DNA of 64,000 nucleotides from Aureococcus anophagefferens (lineage: Eukaryota; Sar; Pelagophyceae; Pelagomonadales; Pelagomonadaceae). Of this stretch, positions 7,783-16,293 are shown piece by piece. The stretch is from positions 512,941 through 576,940 of the forward strand of contig NW_008705570.1 in NCBI RefSeq assembly GCF_000186865.1, read 5' to 3'. The notes under the pieces were generated by a model, which searched no databases, was not told the DNA's origin, and saw nothing but the letters and a program-made list of their open reading frames with translations. The translations under genes were made by a program, and so were the position numbers. Position 1 is the stretch's first letter, and the number at the start of each line of letters is the position of its first letter.

Positions 7783-9633
7783 TCACGCGCGCGTCTCGAT
7801 GGTGAGCTGGGCCTGGTCCGGCGTGAAGTAGACGTGGGCCGAGCCGCTCGCGACGGCCTCGAGGGCGTCCTTGCGCCGCAGTTCGCGCCAGAGGGCCTCG
7901 CCGTCGGTGACGCGGCCGTCGAGGGTCTCGAGGAACGACAGGAGCCGCTGCGCCTCAGCTTCGCCCTCGGCCCGCGCGGCCGCGACGTCGCGCGCCTCCC
8001 GGATCTCGTTGAGCTCGGCCTTGCCCTTCTCCTGGGCCACGGCGCCGTCGATCTTCGAGAGGGCGATCTCGTTCTCCGAGTCCTGCTGCGAGAGGCGGCA
8101 CATGCGGTTCGTCGTCTCGGAGATGATCTGGGCTAGAATCGCGGACGTCGACGCGTCCGCGCACGCGTAGCGCGTGACCTCCAAGGAGTGGACGTCGATG
8201 CCGCGGTTCCGGTAGAAGGCGTCGTCGCCGTCGGACGCGCGCTTGGCCAGATCGTTGAAGGACGCCATGAACTCGGCGAGCGTGACCTTGGAGATCAACG
8301 CGATGAACGACGACCGCGCGTGCGAGCACACGTCTCCCGGGGCGTCCGAGGTGAACTCGAGCATCTTCGGAATGCTCGCGACCTCCCAGAAGAAGGTCCC
8401 CTCGAGCACGAGCTCGACGTTGTCCGACGTGCGGCAGTTGAACTCGAAGGACATGTACTGCGGGCGGCAGTCGAAGACGGAGATGACGAGGTCGCGCGTC
8501 TCGCGGCGCCGGCCCCGCGACCACTTCAGCGACACGATCTCCCAGGTCGGGGGCACGAAGAAGCAGCCGTCGGGCGTCTTGCCGTAGCGGTAATGGAATT
8601 TGCCGGAGCCGTCCCGCAGGATCACGGCCTCGTGCTCCGCGAGGCGCACGAGGTCCCGCACCTCGACGATCTCTTCGCCCGCCTTCGGCACGAAGACGAA
8701 GCTCGCGTCGCGCTCGCAGGTCACGAGCCGCTCCGCGCCCGTGGACCGGTCGCGCACGAGCGCCGCGTGCAAAGCGTCGACCGTCGCGCCGGTCTTGCGC
8801 GCGGAGAGGAAGACGTCCTCGGGGCCGAGGCGGATCAGCGCCGGCCCCCGCTCGACGCGCCGCGCGCCGTCCGGCGCCTGGATGACGCTGTACTCCCAGG
8901 CCTTGAGCGCGACGGCGGCGAGCGGCTCGGGCCCGTCGACGGCGTCCTCCGTCGCCTTCGGGACACAGACGCCGGGACCGCGGACGACGCGCACGGAGCC
9001 GGACGCGCCATCGCGGAGCCGCACGTAGTCGTTCGCGCCGAGGGTCCAGGCGTTTGCGATCTTCCCTACCAGCGCCTCGTGCGGCTCCAAGAAGAAGCGG
9101 CACTCGCCGGCGACGACGCGCACTTTGCCCGTGCGGGCGTCCTGGACGCGGACGTACTCCGAGGCCTTTAGCGTCGTCGCGGCGACGTGGCGCTCGAGCA
9201 CCTCGTGGGCCGTCCGCGGCGCGTAGACGAGCGGGCCCGCGAGGAGCTCGCGCGTCCCGGACGCGCGGTCGAGCACGACGACGCCCTCGGCCTCGGAGAG
9301 CGACCGCGACTCCGTCGCCGCGGCCGCGGCCTCGTAGGGCCCGAGGAAGAGCGCGCAGGGGCCCTCGACGACGCGCTGCTCGCCCGTGCGCTCCTCGGTG
9401 ACGACGCAGTGCTGCGCCGTCGCGAGCGTGAGCGCGGGGCGCTTCTTGTAGGAGAGCGTCTTGAACAGGGGCGGGAAGTAGACGGCGGGACCGTTGACGA
9501 CGATCTTCGAGGTGAGCAGCTTCACGAGCAGCTGTTCCTTGGGGTTCAGGTACTGGATGCGCCGGAGGCCGAAGCGGGCCGCGAGGCCGACGACGAGCAA
9601 GCCAGCGACGAGGAACCACATGATGTGCTCCAT
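7783..9633 (-). CDS. membrane-anchored SPFH/Band-7-like (MVP-shoulder-like) protein
   Basis: 616 residues. An N-terminal membrane helix ('MWFLVAGLLVVGLAARFG') is followed by about 330 residues of repeating beta units with the pattern 'GPxxxFLGPYE / VVAGECRFFLEPHE / VVRGPGVCVPKATE'. These resemble the repeat domains of major vault protein-type and SPFH proteins. Residues about 360-480 form the SPFH core ('FNCRTSDNVELVLEGTFFWEV'). A C-terminal helical, Glu/Ala-rich segment ('AEGEAEAQRLLSFLETLDG') would form the usual oligomerising coiled coil. A scaffold role at a membrane is inferred from the family. The start may be the first or the fifth codon Met. Confidence 0.65.
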   Translation of the reverse strand: MEHIMWFLVAGLLVVGLAARFGLRRIQYLNPKEQLLVKLLTSKIVVNGPAVYFPPLFKTLSYKKRPALTLATAQHCVVTEERTGEQRVVEGPCALFLGPYEAAAAATESRSLSEAEGVVVLDRASGTRELLAGPLVYAPRTAHEVLERHVAATTLKASEYVRVQDARTGKVRVVAGECRFFLEPHEALVGKIANAWTLGANDYVRLRDGASGSVRVVRGPGVCVPKATEDAVDGPEPLAAVALKAWEYSVIQAPDGARRVERGPALIRLGPEDVFLSARKTGATVDALHAALVRDRSTGAERLVTCERDASFVFVPKAGEEIVEVRDLVRLAEHEAVILRDGSGKFHYRYGKTPDGCFFVPPTWEIVSLKWSRGRRRETRDLVISVFDCRPQYMSFEFNCRTSDNVELVLEGTFFWEVASIPKMLEFTSDAPGDVCSHARSSFIALISKVTLAEFMASFNDLAKRASDGDDAFYRNRGIDVHSLEVTRYACADASTSAILAQIISETTNRMCRLSQQDSENEIALSKIDGAVAQEKGKAELNEIREARDVAAARAEGEAEAQRLLSFLETLDGRVTDGEALWRELRRKDALEAVASGSAHVYFTPDQAQLTIETRA

Positions 9634-9816
9634 ATAACTGCGGCTGCGGGCGCCTCGGCAGCTTGAGCGTGAACGATGTGGATGCCTAGTGCTTTGACAA
9701 TGCCATGATCAAGAAGCTGCCCCGACTCGAGACCATTCCTTGATTGTTCGAGAACAACAAGGTGAACCGACCTTGAGGGCTAGGTTGACGCGCACGTGCG
9801 GGCTGCCGGCAAAGCA

Positions 9817-10544
9817 ATGCGGGCTGCACTGATTACCGTTCTGCTCGGCGCCGGCGCCGGCGCGATGGTGCGCACCATCACGACGCCCACGGGCGAACAG
9901 AGCTGGACGACGCTGTGCTCGAGCGGCACGGAGAACACGTGCCAGCTGTACTACGAGGAGATGGGCACGTCCGTCGACGGCGTGTCCCAGTACGACGCGA
10001 CGAACACGACCTACAACGGCATCGTGCGCGTCGGCCACACGATTCGCTTCCTCTTCGACGCGGGCCACGACGTCATCAAGATGGACGACGCCTCCTGCGA
10101 TACGCGGGCGAGTTCCTCAGCGGAAGTCACGACGGCGAGTACGACTACGCGGTGACGGAGGCCGACGCGGCCGCGGGCTACATCTACTTCTCCTGCTCGA
10201 CGAGCAACTACGGCCACTGCCTGCGGGGCCAGCGCGTCGCCGTCGAAGTGTCCGACGCCTGCGCCGGCGAGGGCTGCGCGAACGTGTGCAGCGTGGCCGC
10301 GAACGAATACACGTGCTGGACCTGCGAGGACGGCTACGAGATCGAGGACTACGAGTATCGCTGCCTGTGGTACGACTGCGCGGGCAAGTGCATCGAATCG
10401 CCCCCGGCGCCCGCGCCGACGCCGCGGCCGGCGGAGCGCGCGGACGACGACGCGGCGTCGCCCGAGGACGAGGTCGGCGCCGCGGCCGCCGCCCGCGCGG
10501 GCGTCGCGGGGGCGCTCGCGGCCCTGCTGCTCGCGGCCTCGTAA
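9817..10544 (+). CDS. phytocyanin/cupredoxin-like cell-surface protein with Cys-rich domain; apparent frame break
   Basis: A signal peptide ('MRAALITVLLGAGAGA') is followed by a cupredoxin-like domain. 'GHTIRFLFDAGHDV' supplies a first His ligand. 'YIYFSCSTSNYGHCLRGQ' parallels the Cys-(x)n-His-(x)-Gln/Met ligand loop of phytocyanins. Next is a Cys-rich EGF-like stretch ('CTCEDGYEI'-type spacing), a Pro-rich stalk and a hydrophobic tail compatible with a GPI signal. The reading frame breaks at 10099-10101: codons before are in the frame of 9817, and codons from TAC at 10101 continue in the -1 frame. There is no room for an intron, so a missing base in the assembly is the simplest explanation. 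A pseudogene is possible. The stop is 6 bp from the next, convergent gene. Confidence 0.6.
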
Positions 10545-10550
10545 GCGCCC

Positions 10551-11654
10551 CTACAGCGCCGTTCGCGCCTCGCGGCGGCCGAAGGTCGCGCGGGCGGCGG
10601 CGGCCAGGCGCCGCGCGAGGGCCGCGGGCAGCGCGGGGCCGCACGCGGCGCGGTCCCCCCCGCGCGGCGCGTCGACGTCGAGGAGGGCCGCGAGGGTGCG
10701 CGCGAGGTCGTCGGACGGCGCCGCGAGGTAGCGCGCGAGCGTCCCCCGGAGCAGCGCGACGCGCGACTCCTCGGCGGCGAGGCGCGCCTGCTGCGTCTGC
10801 GCGTCGAGGACGGAGAGCCGCTTCTTCGTCGCGTCCTTGGTCTCGCGGAGCGTCTTCAGCTCCGCCTCGAGCTGCGTCGCGCGCCAGTTGCTGTCGAGCG
10901 TGGCCTTGCGCGCGTCCTGCAGTTCGGCGGCGCGCCGCTGGAGCTCCGCGGCGCGGCGCGCGCACTCGCCTTCGAGGCGCTCCAGGAGGCCGTCCTTGTC
11001 CGGCGACTCCGGTTCGACGGAGACGCAGCGGGGCGGCGGCGACGTCCGCAGCCCGTCGAGCTCCGCCTCGGCGGCGGCGGCGCGCGCCTCCGCGGCGGTC
11101 GAACGCTTCGTCGCCGCCCGCGCCTCGGCGGTGCCGTCGGCGGCCGCGCGCCGCGCCTGGACGAGCTCCGCCTTGGTCGCCGCGTGGGCCTCGGCGTCCG
11201 CGGCCGCGGCGGCTTCGAGCTCGGCGACGGCCGCGAGACGCGCCGCCTCGAGCTCGGCGACGGCCGCGAGGTGCGCCGCCTCGAGCGCGCGGCGCTCGAC
11301 GGCCGCGCGCGCGCGCTCGTCGGCGACGGCCGCGGCGACCTCCGCGGCGCCGGCGTCGAGCAGCTGGTCCTCGGCCTCGGACGACTTCGCGTCGCGCGCC
11401 GTCGCGGCGTCCTCGAGCTCCTCGACGCGCGCGGCGGCCTCGGCGTTGACGAGCTCGAGCTCCCAGAGCTGCTGGCGCAGGCCGTCCATGGCGCCGCTGA
11501 TCTCCACCACGCGCGCCTGGAGCTTCTCGTTCTCGCGCTTCTTCTCCTTGAGCTCCTTGTTGACCTTATTGATGGCGCTCCAGCCCTTCTCCCGCTTCGG
11601 CGCGCCGTCGCCGGACTTGGCGGACTTGGGCGACGTGTTCTCCACGTCCTCCAT
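10551..11654 (-). CDS. coiled-coil protein, unknown function
   Basis: 367 residues. A charged N-terminus with a possible phosphorylated Ser/Pro stretch ('MEDVENTSPKSAKSGDG') leads into an uninterrupted coiled coil rich in Ala, Glu and Leu ('LEAAHLAAVAELEAARLAAV' contains near-repeats). A break with Pro and Ser ('RTSPPPRCVSVEPESPDK') at about residue 205 is followed by more coiled coil. No motor or other domain is seen. It diverges from another coiled-coil gene 159 bp away. The two are similar only in general composition, so paralogy cannot be claimed. Confidence 0.7.
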   Translation of the reverse strand: MEDVENTSPKSAKSGDGAPKREKGWSAINKVNKELKEKKRENEKLQARVVEISGAMDGLRQQLWELELVNAEAAARVEELEDAATARDAKSSEAEDQLLDAGAAEVAAAVADERARAAVERRALEAAHLAAVAELEAARLAAVAELEAAAAADAEAHAATKAELVQARRAAADGTAEARAATKRSTAAEARAAAAEAELDGLRTSPPPRCVSVEPESPDKDGLLERLEGECARRAAELQRRAAELQDARKATLDSNWRATQLEAELKTLRETKDATKKRLSVLDAQTQQARLAAEESRVALLRGTLARYLAAPSDDLARTLAALLDVDAPRGGDRAACGPALPAALARRLAAAARATFGRREARTAL

Positions 11655-11813
11655 TGCGACGCTCGTGGGCCGCCGGCGCGCGAGCTGTGGCGGCGGGCGG
11701 GCGGGCAGCCTCCGCGAGTTTTTAAGCGCGCTCGTTTCCGTTAGGTGCAGCTTCTCAAGGAGCAGCGTTGCTTGAACTTATTATCCCTAACTGCCGCGGG
11801 CTGGGCGGCCACG

Positions 11814-13466
11814 ATGGAGGACGAGGCGCGGGCGAAGCTCGCGAGGAAGCTCCTCATGGAGAAGATCGCGGCGAAGATGCAGACGGCGCAGCGCGCGCTG
11901 AAGCTCGACCGCGCGGTGCTCGAGGAGATCCGGAGCGAGGTCTCCGATTTCGGGCGCCACTTCCGGCGCCTCAAGGCCGTCGCCCTCGAGGGCGCGTCGC
12001 GCCTCGCCGACGACCACGACCTCCTCGTCGAGGACGAGCGGCGGCGCGCCGACGTCGCGCACCTCGAGGCGCGCGCGGCGCGCGACAAGGCCGACGAGCG
12101 CGCGGCGGCCGCCGCGGCCGCGGAGGAGGCGGAGCGCGCCGCGCGCGTCGACCTCGAGGCCGCGGCGCGGAGCCTGGCGTCGGCGGAGGCGGCGCTCGCG
12201 GAGAACGCCGAGGACCGCGCGCGGCTCGCGAGCGCGCGGGACCTGGCCGTGGACCGCTGCGAGGCCGCGGCGCGCGAGGGCGTCGACGAGCGGCAACAGC
12301 TCCAAAAGGACCTCGAGGCCGCGCGGCGCCTCGCCACGGAGCAGGTGCGCGCCGCGCGGGCCGAGACGGACGCCGAGCGGCGCCAGGCCGCCGACGCGCT
12401 GCGCCGGAGCGAGGCCGCGCGCGAGGCCGCGCTCGCGGAGGCGCGGAAGACGCGCGGCGCCGTCGACGACGTTCGACGACGAGCCGACGAGGCCGACGCG
12501 GCGCGGGAGCAGGCCAACGACGACTGGCGCGCCGTGCTTCTCCAGAAGGAGCGGGAGCTCGCCGCGGCGAAACGGTCCCTCGAGGAGCAGGTGCGGTCGT
12601 GCGAGACCGTGACGCGCCTGGCCGCGAGCGAGGTCGACGCGCGCGCGGCGTCGGAGGCCGCCGGCGCGGCCCTGACGGCCCTCCTCGACGCGTCGCGGGA
12701 GCACGCCGCGGAGGTCGGCGCCGAGCTCGCGTCGAGCCGGTCGGCGCTGGAGAAGTCGGCGGACGCGGAGCTGCGCGCGAGCCGCCACGCCGTCGCCGCC
12801 GCGCGAGACAAGGCGGACGACGCGCTCGCGCGGCTGGCCAAGGCCGAGGCGGACCTCCGCGCCGTCCGGGCCAAGGCCGAGAACGACGGCCGCGAGCTCG
12901 CGGAGGCCTGGACGACGGCGCGCCTCGAGCACGAGGCGGAGCTGCGGCAGCTCCGGGCGGACCGCGACGGCGCGGCGGCGAACCTCGCGGACGAGCGCGA
13001 CGCGCTAAAAAGCGAACGCGACGCGCTGCAAAGCGAGCGCGACGCGCTGGCAAGCGACCGCGACGCTTGGAAGCGCCAGTGCGACGGCCTCCGCCTCGAG
13101 GCGTCGCTCCGCGGCCGCGAGGCCGACGAGATGACGCGCGAGCTCGCGGATCTCAAGGCGGAGCTCGCGCGCGCGGCCGCGGCGCCCCCTCCACCGGACG
13201 CGGGCGCGCTCGCCAAGGCCCAGGCCGACGTCCTCGCGCTCCAGGCCCACGTCCACGCGCAGGCCGAGGAGCGCGTCACGCTCCTCGCGCGCATCGGCGG
13301 CCTCGAGCGCGCGTCGCCGCGGTCCCAGCCGGCCGCGCCCCTCGCGGACGCGAACAAGCTGCCGGACATCCGCCACTCGCAGACCGACGACGACGCCCAC
13401 GAGTGGAAGTACATCCAGAACTCGAAGAAGCGCGGCTCCCAGCGCCGCCGGTCGTCGCGACGGTAA
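11814..13466 (+). CDS. long coiled-coil protein, unknown function
   Basis: 550 residues from the ATG at 11814 ('MEDEARAKLARKLLMEKIAA'). Almost the whole chain is predicted coiled coil by its heptad-like Ala/Leu spacing and Glu/Arg richness. Near residues 394-420 there is a perfect seven-residue repeat ('ERDALKSERDALQSERDAL'). The C-terminus has a basic tail ('KKRGSQRRRSSRR'). Its stop is 5 bp from the convergent small membrane protein gene. An in-frame upstream extension to 11745 starts with a possible ATG-lacking leader, and I consider it 5' UTR. Cytoskeletal or scaffolding roles are only a guess. Confidence 0.7.
   Translation: MEDEARAKLARKLLMEKIAAKMQTAQRALKLDRAVLEEIRSEVSDFGRHFRRLKAVALEGASRLADDHDLLVEDERRRADVAHLEARAARDKADERAAAAAAAEEAERAARVDLEAAARSLASAEAALAENAEDRARLASARDLAVDRCEAAAREGVDERQQLQKDLEAARRLATEQVRAARAETDAERRQAADALRRSEAAREAALAEARKTRGAVDDVRRRADEADAAREQANDDWRAVLLQKERELAAAKRSLEEQVRSCETVTRLAASEVDARAASEAAGAALTALLDASREHAAEVGAELASSRSALEKSADAELRASRHAVAAARDKADDALARLAKAEADLRAVRAKAENDGRELAEAWTTARLEHEAELRQLRADRDGAAANLADERDALKSERDALQSERDALASDRDAWKRQCDGLRLEASLRGREADEMTRELADLKAELARAAAAPPPPDAGALAKAQADVLALQAHVHAQAEERVTLLARIGGLERASPRSQPAAPLADANKLPDIRHSQTDDDAHEWKYIQNSKKRGSQRRRSSRR
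12993..13070 (+). repeat. 21-bp in-frame tandem repeat inside coiled-coil gene
   Basis: Three and a half 21-bp units (12993, 13014, 13035, 13056) encoding ERDALxS heptads. Differences are mainly silent or at one residue, indicating recent slippage-type expansion of one coiled-coil heptad. Confidence 0.8.
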
Positions 13467-13471
13467 CAGAG

Positions 13472-13778
13472 TCATTCGAGATTATCGAGCTTCGTCGCCA
13501 GCAGCTCGGGGAGGCGCGCCTTGTGCGCCTTGAGCGCGTCGACGAGCGCGGCCGGCGGCGCGCCCCAGAGCGACGACACGGCCGCGCCCCAGATGAGCGG
13601 CGGCCAGACGGCGGAGACCGCCGCGACGGCCACGCCGCCCGCGGACAGCTGCCTGCGGGCGCCGCAAGATGTTTCGCGTCGCGCGGCGGGGGACGCGGCG
13701 CGCGCGCAGCTCCTTGCGCAGGAGCGTCGCCGAGTAGAGCACGCTCGCGCTGCCCAGCGAGACGTACATCCCGCCCAT
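13472..13778 (-). CDS. small two-helix membrane protein, two exons
   Basis: Exon 1 13778-13702 and exon 2 13652-13472 give 85 residues. The join uses a GC donor at 13701 and an AG acceptor at 13653-13654 (49-bp intron). I chose it because it links 'YSATLLRKELRA' to the clearly coding 'QLSAGGVAVAAVSAVWPPLI' in frame. One hydrophobic segment lies in each exon, followed by a hydrophilic tail ending 'ELLATKLDNLE'. The family is not recognised. The donor could be shifted by a few GC dinucleotides. The gene ends 5 bp from the preceding coiled-coil gene. Confidence 0.45.
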
Positions 13779-14268
13779 CAGCAGCAGACAACAACCGCCG
13801 ATGGGCGGCCTGTGAACGATCGTGTGAACCGTGGGCTGCGTTCCGGGCGGGCGGCGCGACGCGGCCACGCCTAAAAGAATGAGACGCTGACGGCGGCTTG
13901 TCGTCCGAATGCCGCCGGAACTCGATGAAGGCCGCGCCGACGCCCGTGGCAGAGAGGGCGTTTCTCGTGTAGTTGAGCCAGGTGTTTTCCAGCCTACATG
14001 CGATGGTTGCACCGGCGCGCAGCGGAGCGCAGCCCCCTCAGCGAGGGGGGCAGCCAGGTGCGGGAGCACAGATCACACGGACGCTGCCCCAAACGAGATC
14101 CAAAGCGAGATGGCGGCCATCGTATTGTTCCTTAGTTGAACTCATGTTGAACCTCAACATTACCGCAGCCGTTGCCTGCTCGAGGCTGCCCCGCCCCGCG
14201 CCGCTGCCCGCAACCGCAGCCGCGCTCGACGTCGACCGCACCGTCGCGTGCGAGACGGGAGCTCGAGC
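13779..14268. other. intergenic, divergent promoter region with a GC hairpin
   Basis: 490 bp between divergent genes, with no convincing coding frame. It contains an inverted repeat, CCCCCT-CAGCG-AGGGGG, at 14033-14049. AT content rises toward 14100-14160. No RNA gene recognised. Confidence 0.4.
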
Positions 14269-15687
14269 ATGCCCTTCTTCCTCGAGAGCGACGACGCGGA
14301 CGAGGTCGAGACCTGGCTCGACGCGCTGACGACCCTGCGCGGCTGCGCCGCGGGCGTCTACGACGCCTTCCGCCTCTACCAGCAGGGCCTCAAGGAGAAC
14401 CCGTCGCAGGCGCGGTCGCCCCAGCTCGCCGACGCGCTCGCGGCCGTCGCCGGTGCGCGGAGGCGGCTGCCCGTGTCCGCGGAGTACGACGAGTTCGTCC
14501 ACAACATGGAGCGCTACAGCGACCCGAAGCTCAGTGACCGCGTGAGCGACGCGTCGGGCAAGGTCCGCGCCGCCTGCGAGGGCCTCGAGGACCGGTGCCG
14601 CCGCGACGAGAAGCGCCTGAGGGGCGTCCGGCGCGACCTCGCGGCGAAGACGAGCGTCCAGTGGTGCGTCGAGGGCAAGGACGACGAGGCGGCGCTCGAC
14701 GTCGACGACGCGGCGGCCACGGGCGACGAGCGCTACTTCGGGTCCCTCGCGCGCGGCGTCCTGGGCCTCGCGGACGACGACGACCGGGAGGTGCTGGAGC
14801 AGGAGCTGCACCGCGACCTCGAGGACGCCGAGGCGCGCGCGAACCGGCGGCCGGACGCGGAGGAAGCGAAACCGGCGGCGCTGCCGGCGGGCCCCCGCGG
14901 CCGCGTGGGCATGATCGACGACGGCGGCGCCTTCGACGACGCCGCGGACGCGCCCGGGAGCCCCCTGTCGCCCGTCGCGTCGCTCGAGACGCTGGCGAAG
15001 CACCTCGACCGCGTGGCCTCCGCGCTCGGCGCCGCCGCCGCCTGGCGCGCGAAGCTCGAGCGGTCCAAGTCCATGCCCAAGTTCGCGCGGAAGGAGATCG
15101 TCGCGAAGGCCAAGCTCGAGTTCGCCAAAAGCGCGCGCGACGCCGCGGACGCGGGCCTCGCGCTCGCCGGCGTGCGCGCGCGGGGCCACTTCGACCCGGA
15201 GACGAGCGAGGAGGACGACGTGTTCCTGGAGCTCCTGGACGACGGCGTCGCCCTGGCCGCGCGGCCCGAGTGCTACGGGCCGCGCGAGCTCCACCCGGAG
15301 ACCCAGGGCGAGGTCGACGAGTTCGCGGAGCGCGTCGGCGACCTGCGGGAGCGCGTCTGGAACGACGCGACGGCGCGGCGCTTCGACGACGCCGTCGAGC
15401 GCGAGCGCAAGCGCGGCGAGCAGAAGGCGGCTCTCGAGGAGGCGAAGCAGCGCATGATGCCCGCGGCGCGCTGCAGCGACCGCGAGCGGCGCGTGACGCG
15501 GTCCCACGCGCGCTGCGTCGACGGCCGCGGCGGGCGCACGGCCGCGCGCGCGCGCGCGGCCGCGGCGAACCCGGGCGAACGCGACGCGGAGCTCGCCGCG
15601 GAGCAGCGGGCGACGTTCCTCACGGCCGAGGAGGACGCGCCCGCGCGGCGCGGGCTCCGGGGCGCGACGCCCCTGAAGAACCTGTAA
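14269..15687 (+). CDS. unknown helical protein
   Basis: 472 residues from the first ATG of the frame at 14269 ('MPFFLESDDADEVETWLDAL'). The protein is soluble, rich in Ala, Arg, Asp and Glu, and largely helical. It has a disordered Pro/Gly stretch near residues 200-240 and a very basic C-terminal region ('RTAARARAAAANPGERDAEL'). I recognise no domain. The upstream in-frame GTG at 14248 is not a likely start in a nuclear gene. The 3' end is convergent with the small gene at 15859-16110. Confidence 0.65.
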   Translation: MPFFLESDDADEVETWLDALTTLRGCAAGVYDAFRLYQQGLKENPSQARSPQLADALAAVAGARRRLPVSAEYDEFVHNMERYSDPKLSDRVSDASGKVRAACEGLEDRCRRDEKRLRGVRRDLAAKTSVQWCVEGKDDEAALDVDDAAATGDERYFGSLARGVLGLADDDDREVLEQELHRDLEDAEARANRRPDAEEAKPAALPAGPRGRVGMIDDGGAFDDAADAPGSPLSPVASLETLAKHLDRVASALGAAAAWRAKLERSKSMPKFARKEIVAKAKLEFAKSARDAADAGLALAGVRARGHFDPETSEEDDVFLELLDDGVALAARPECYGPRELHPETQGEVDEFAERVGDLRERVWNDATARRFDDAVERERKRGEQKAALEEAKQRMMPAARCSDRERRVTRSHARCVDGRGGRTAARARAAAANPGERDAELAAEQRATFLTAEEDAPARRGLRGATPLKNL

Positions 15688-15818
15688 TCGCTCTCGTGCT
15701 TCGGTGTACTCTCGCATGCTAGGGTCTCTCCGAGTCTTGCGGCGGCGGCGGAACCTGTAGTTCCGTGCTACGGCCTACGCTCGCATGCGAGGGTCGCTTC
15801 GAGTCTTACGGCGGCCGC
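15678..15818 (+). repeat. imperfect ~70-bp tandem duplication over a stop codon
   Basis: Two adjacent units, 15678-15750 and 15751-15818, both begin GAACCTGTA and share CTCGCATGC, AGGGTC and CGAGTCTT blocks with scattered substitutions. The first unit contains the last codons and TAA of the preceding gene, so the 3' UTR holds a decayed copy of the gene's end. Confidence 0.65.
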
Positions 15819-15858
15819 GCGGGGCCGCGGCGGCGGCCGCGGCCGCGCGCGCGGTCTT

Positions 15859-16110
15859 TCACATGGAGTCGAAGACCTCGGGATATCGAGACGCCATGTC
15901 GATGCGGTTCACGAAGTCCTCGATGTTCACGCAGCCGTCGACGTTGATGCTCAGGCGCTTCGCGAGCTTCTTGAGCTCGAAGCGGCCGCCCTTCTTCTCC
16001 CCCATCTCCATCATGGCATCCTTGTCGTCGCGCAGCTTCTTGTCCGCCTTGCTGATGCCCGAGGGCTCCTCGCGCCAGGGCTGGCCCGGGTACTGATCCT
16101 GCCACGGCAT
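15859..16110 (-). CDS. small acidic/basic protein, unknown
   Basis: 83 residues ('MPWQDQYPGQPWREEPSGIS' onward) with a Lys-rich middle ('KKGGRFELKKLAKRLS') and a short C-terminal helix. Codon use and composition look coding rather than like a shadow frame, and the ATG has no upstream in-frame Met. No family recognised. It diverges from the glycosyltransferase gene 183 bp away. Confidence 0.55.
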   Translation of the reverse strand: MPWQDQYPGQPWREEPSGISKADKKLRDDKDAMMEMGEKKGGRFELKKLAKRLSINVDGCVNIEDFVNRIDMASRYPEVFDSM

Positions 16111-16293
16111 GGCGCGTCGGGGCGCGCGCGGGGCTGCCTCCCACCTCGTTTTTTCCGAGCGCTAGATTGAAGTTCACTTTGCAGTGCAAGCCCTCTGTGG
16201 CAAACAAGCCATCGTGCTGGGCCGCCGCGCACGAAGCGCCGCAGGTCGTCGAGGAACGACCCGCGCGACGGCGCGGCGCGCTCCGCGAAGGCT

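Noticed and set aside
11741..13414. A 557-codon open frame on the minus strand, rich in Ser, Ala and Arg
   Set aside because: It mirrors the coiled-coil gene on the plus strand. High GC keeps antisense frames open and gives SR/AR-rich nonsense; the same applies to most long opposite-strand frames here.
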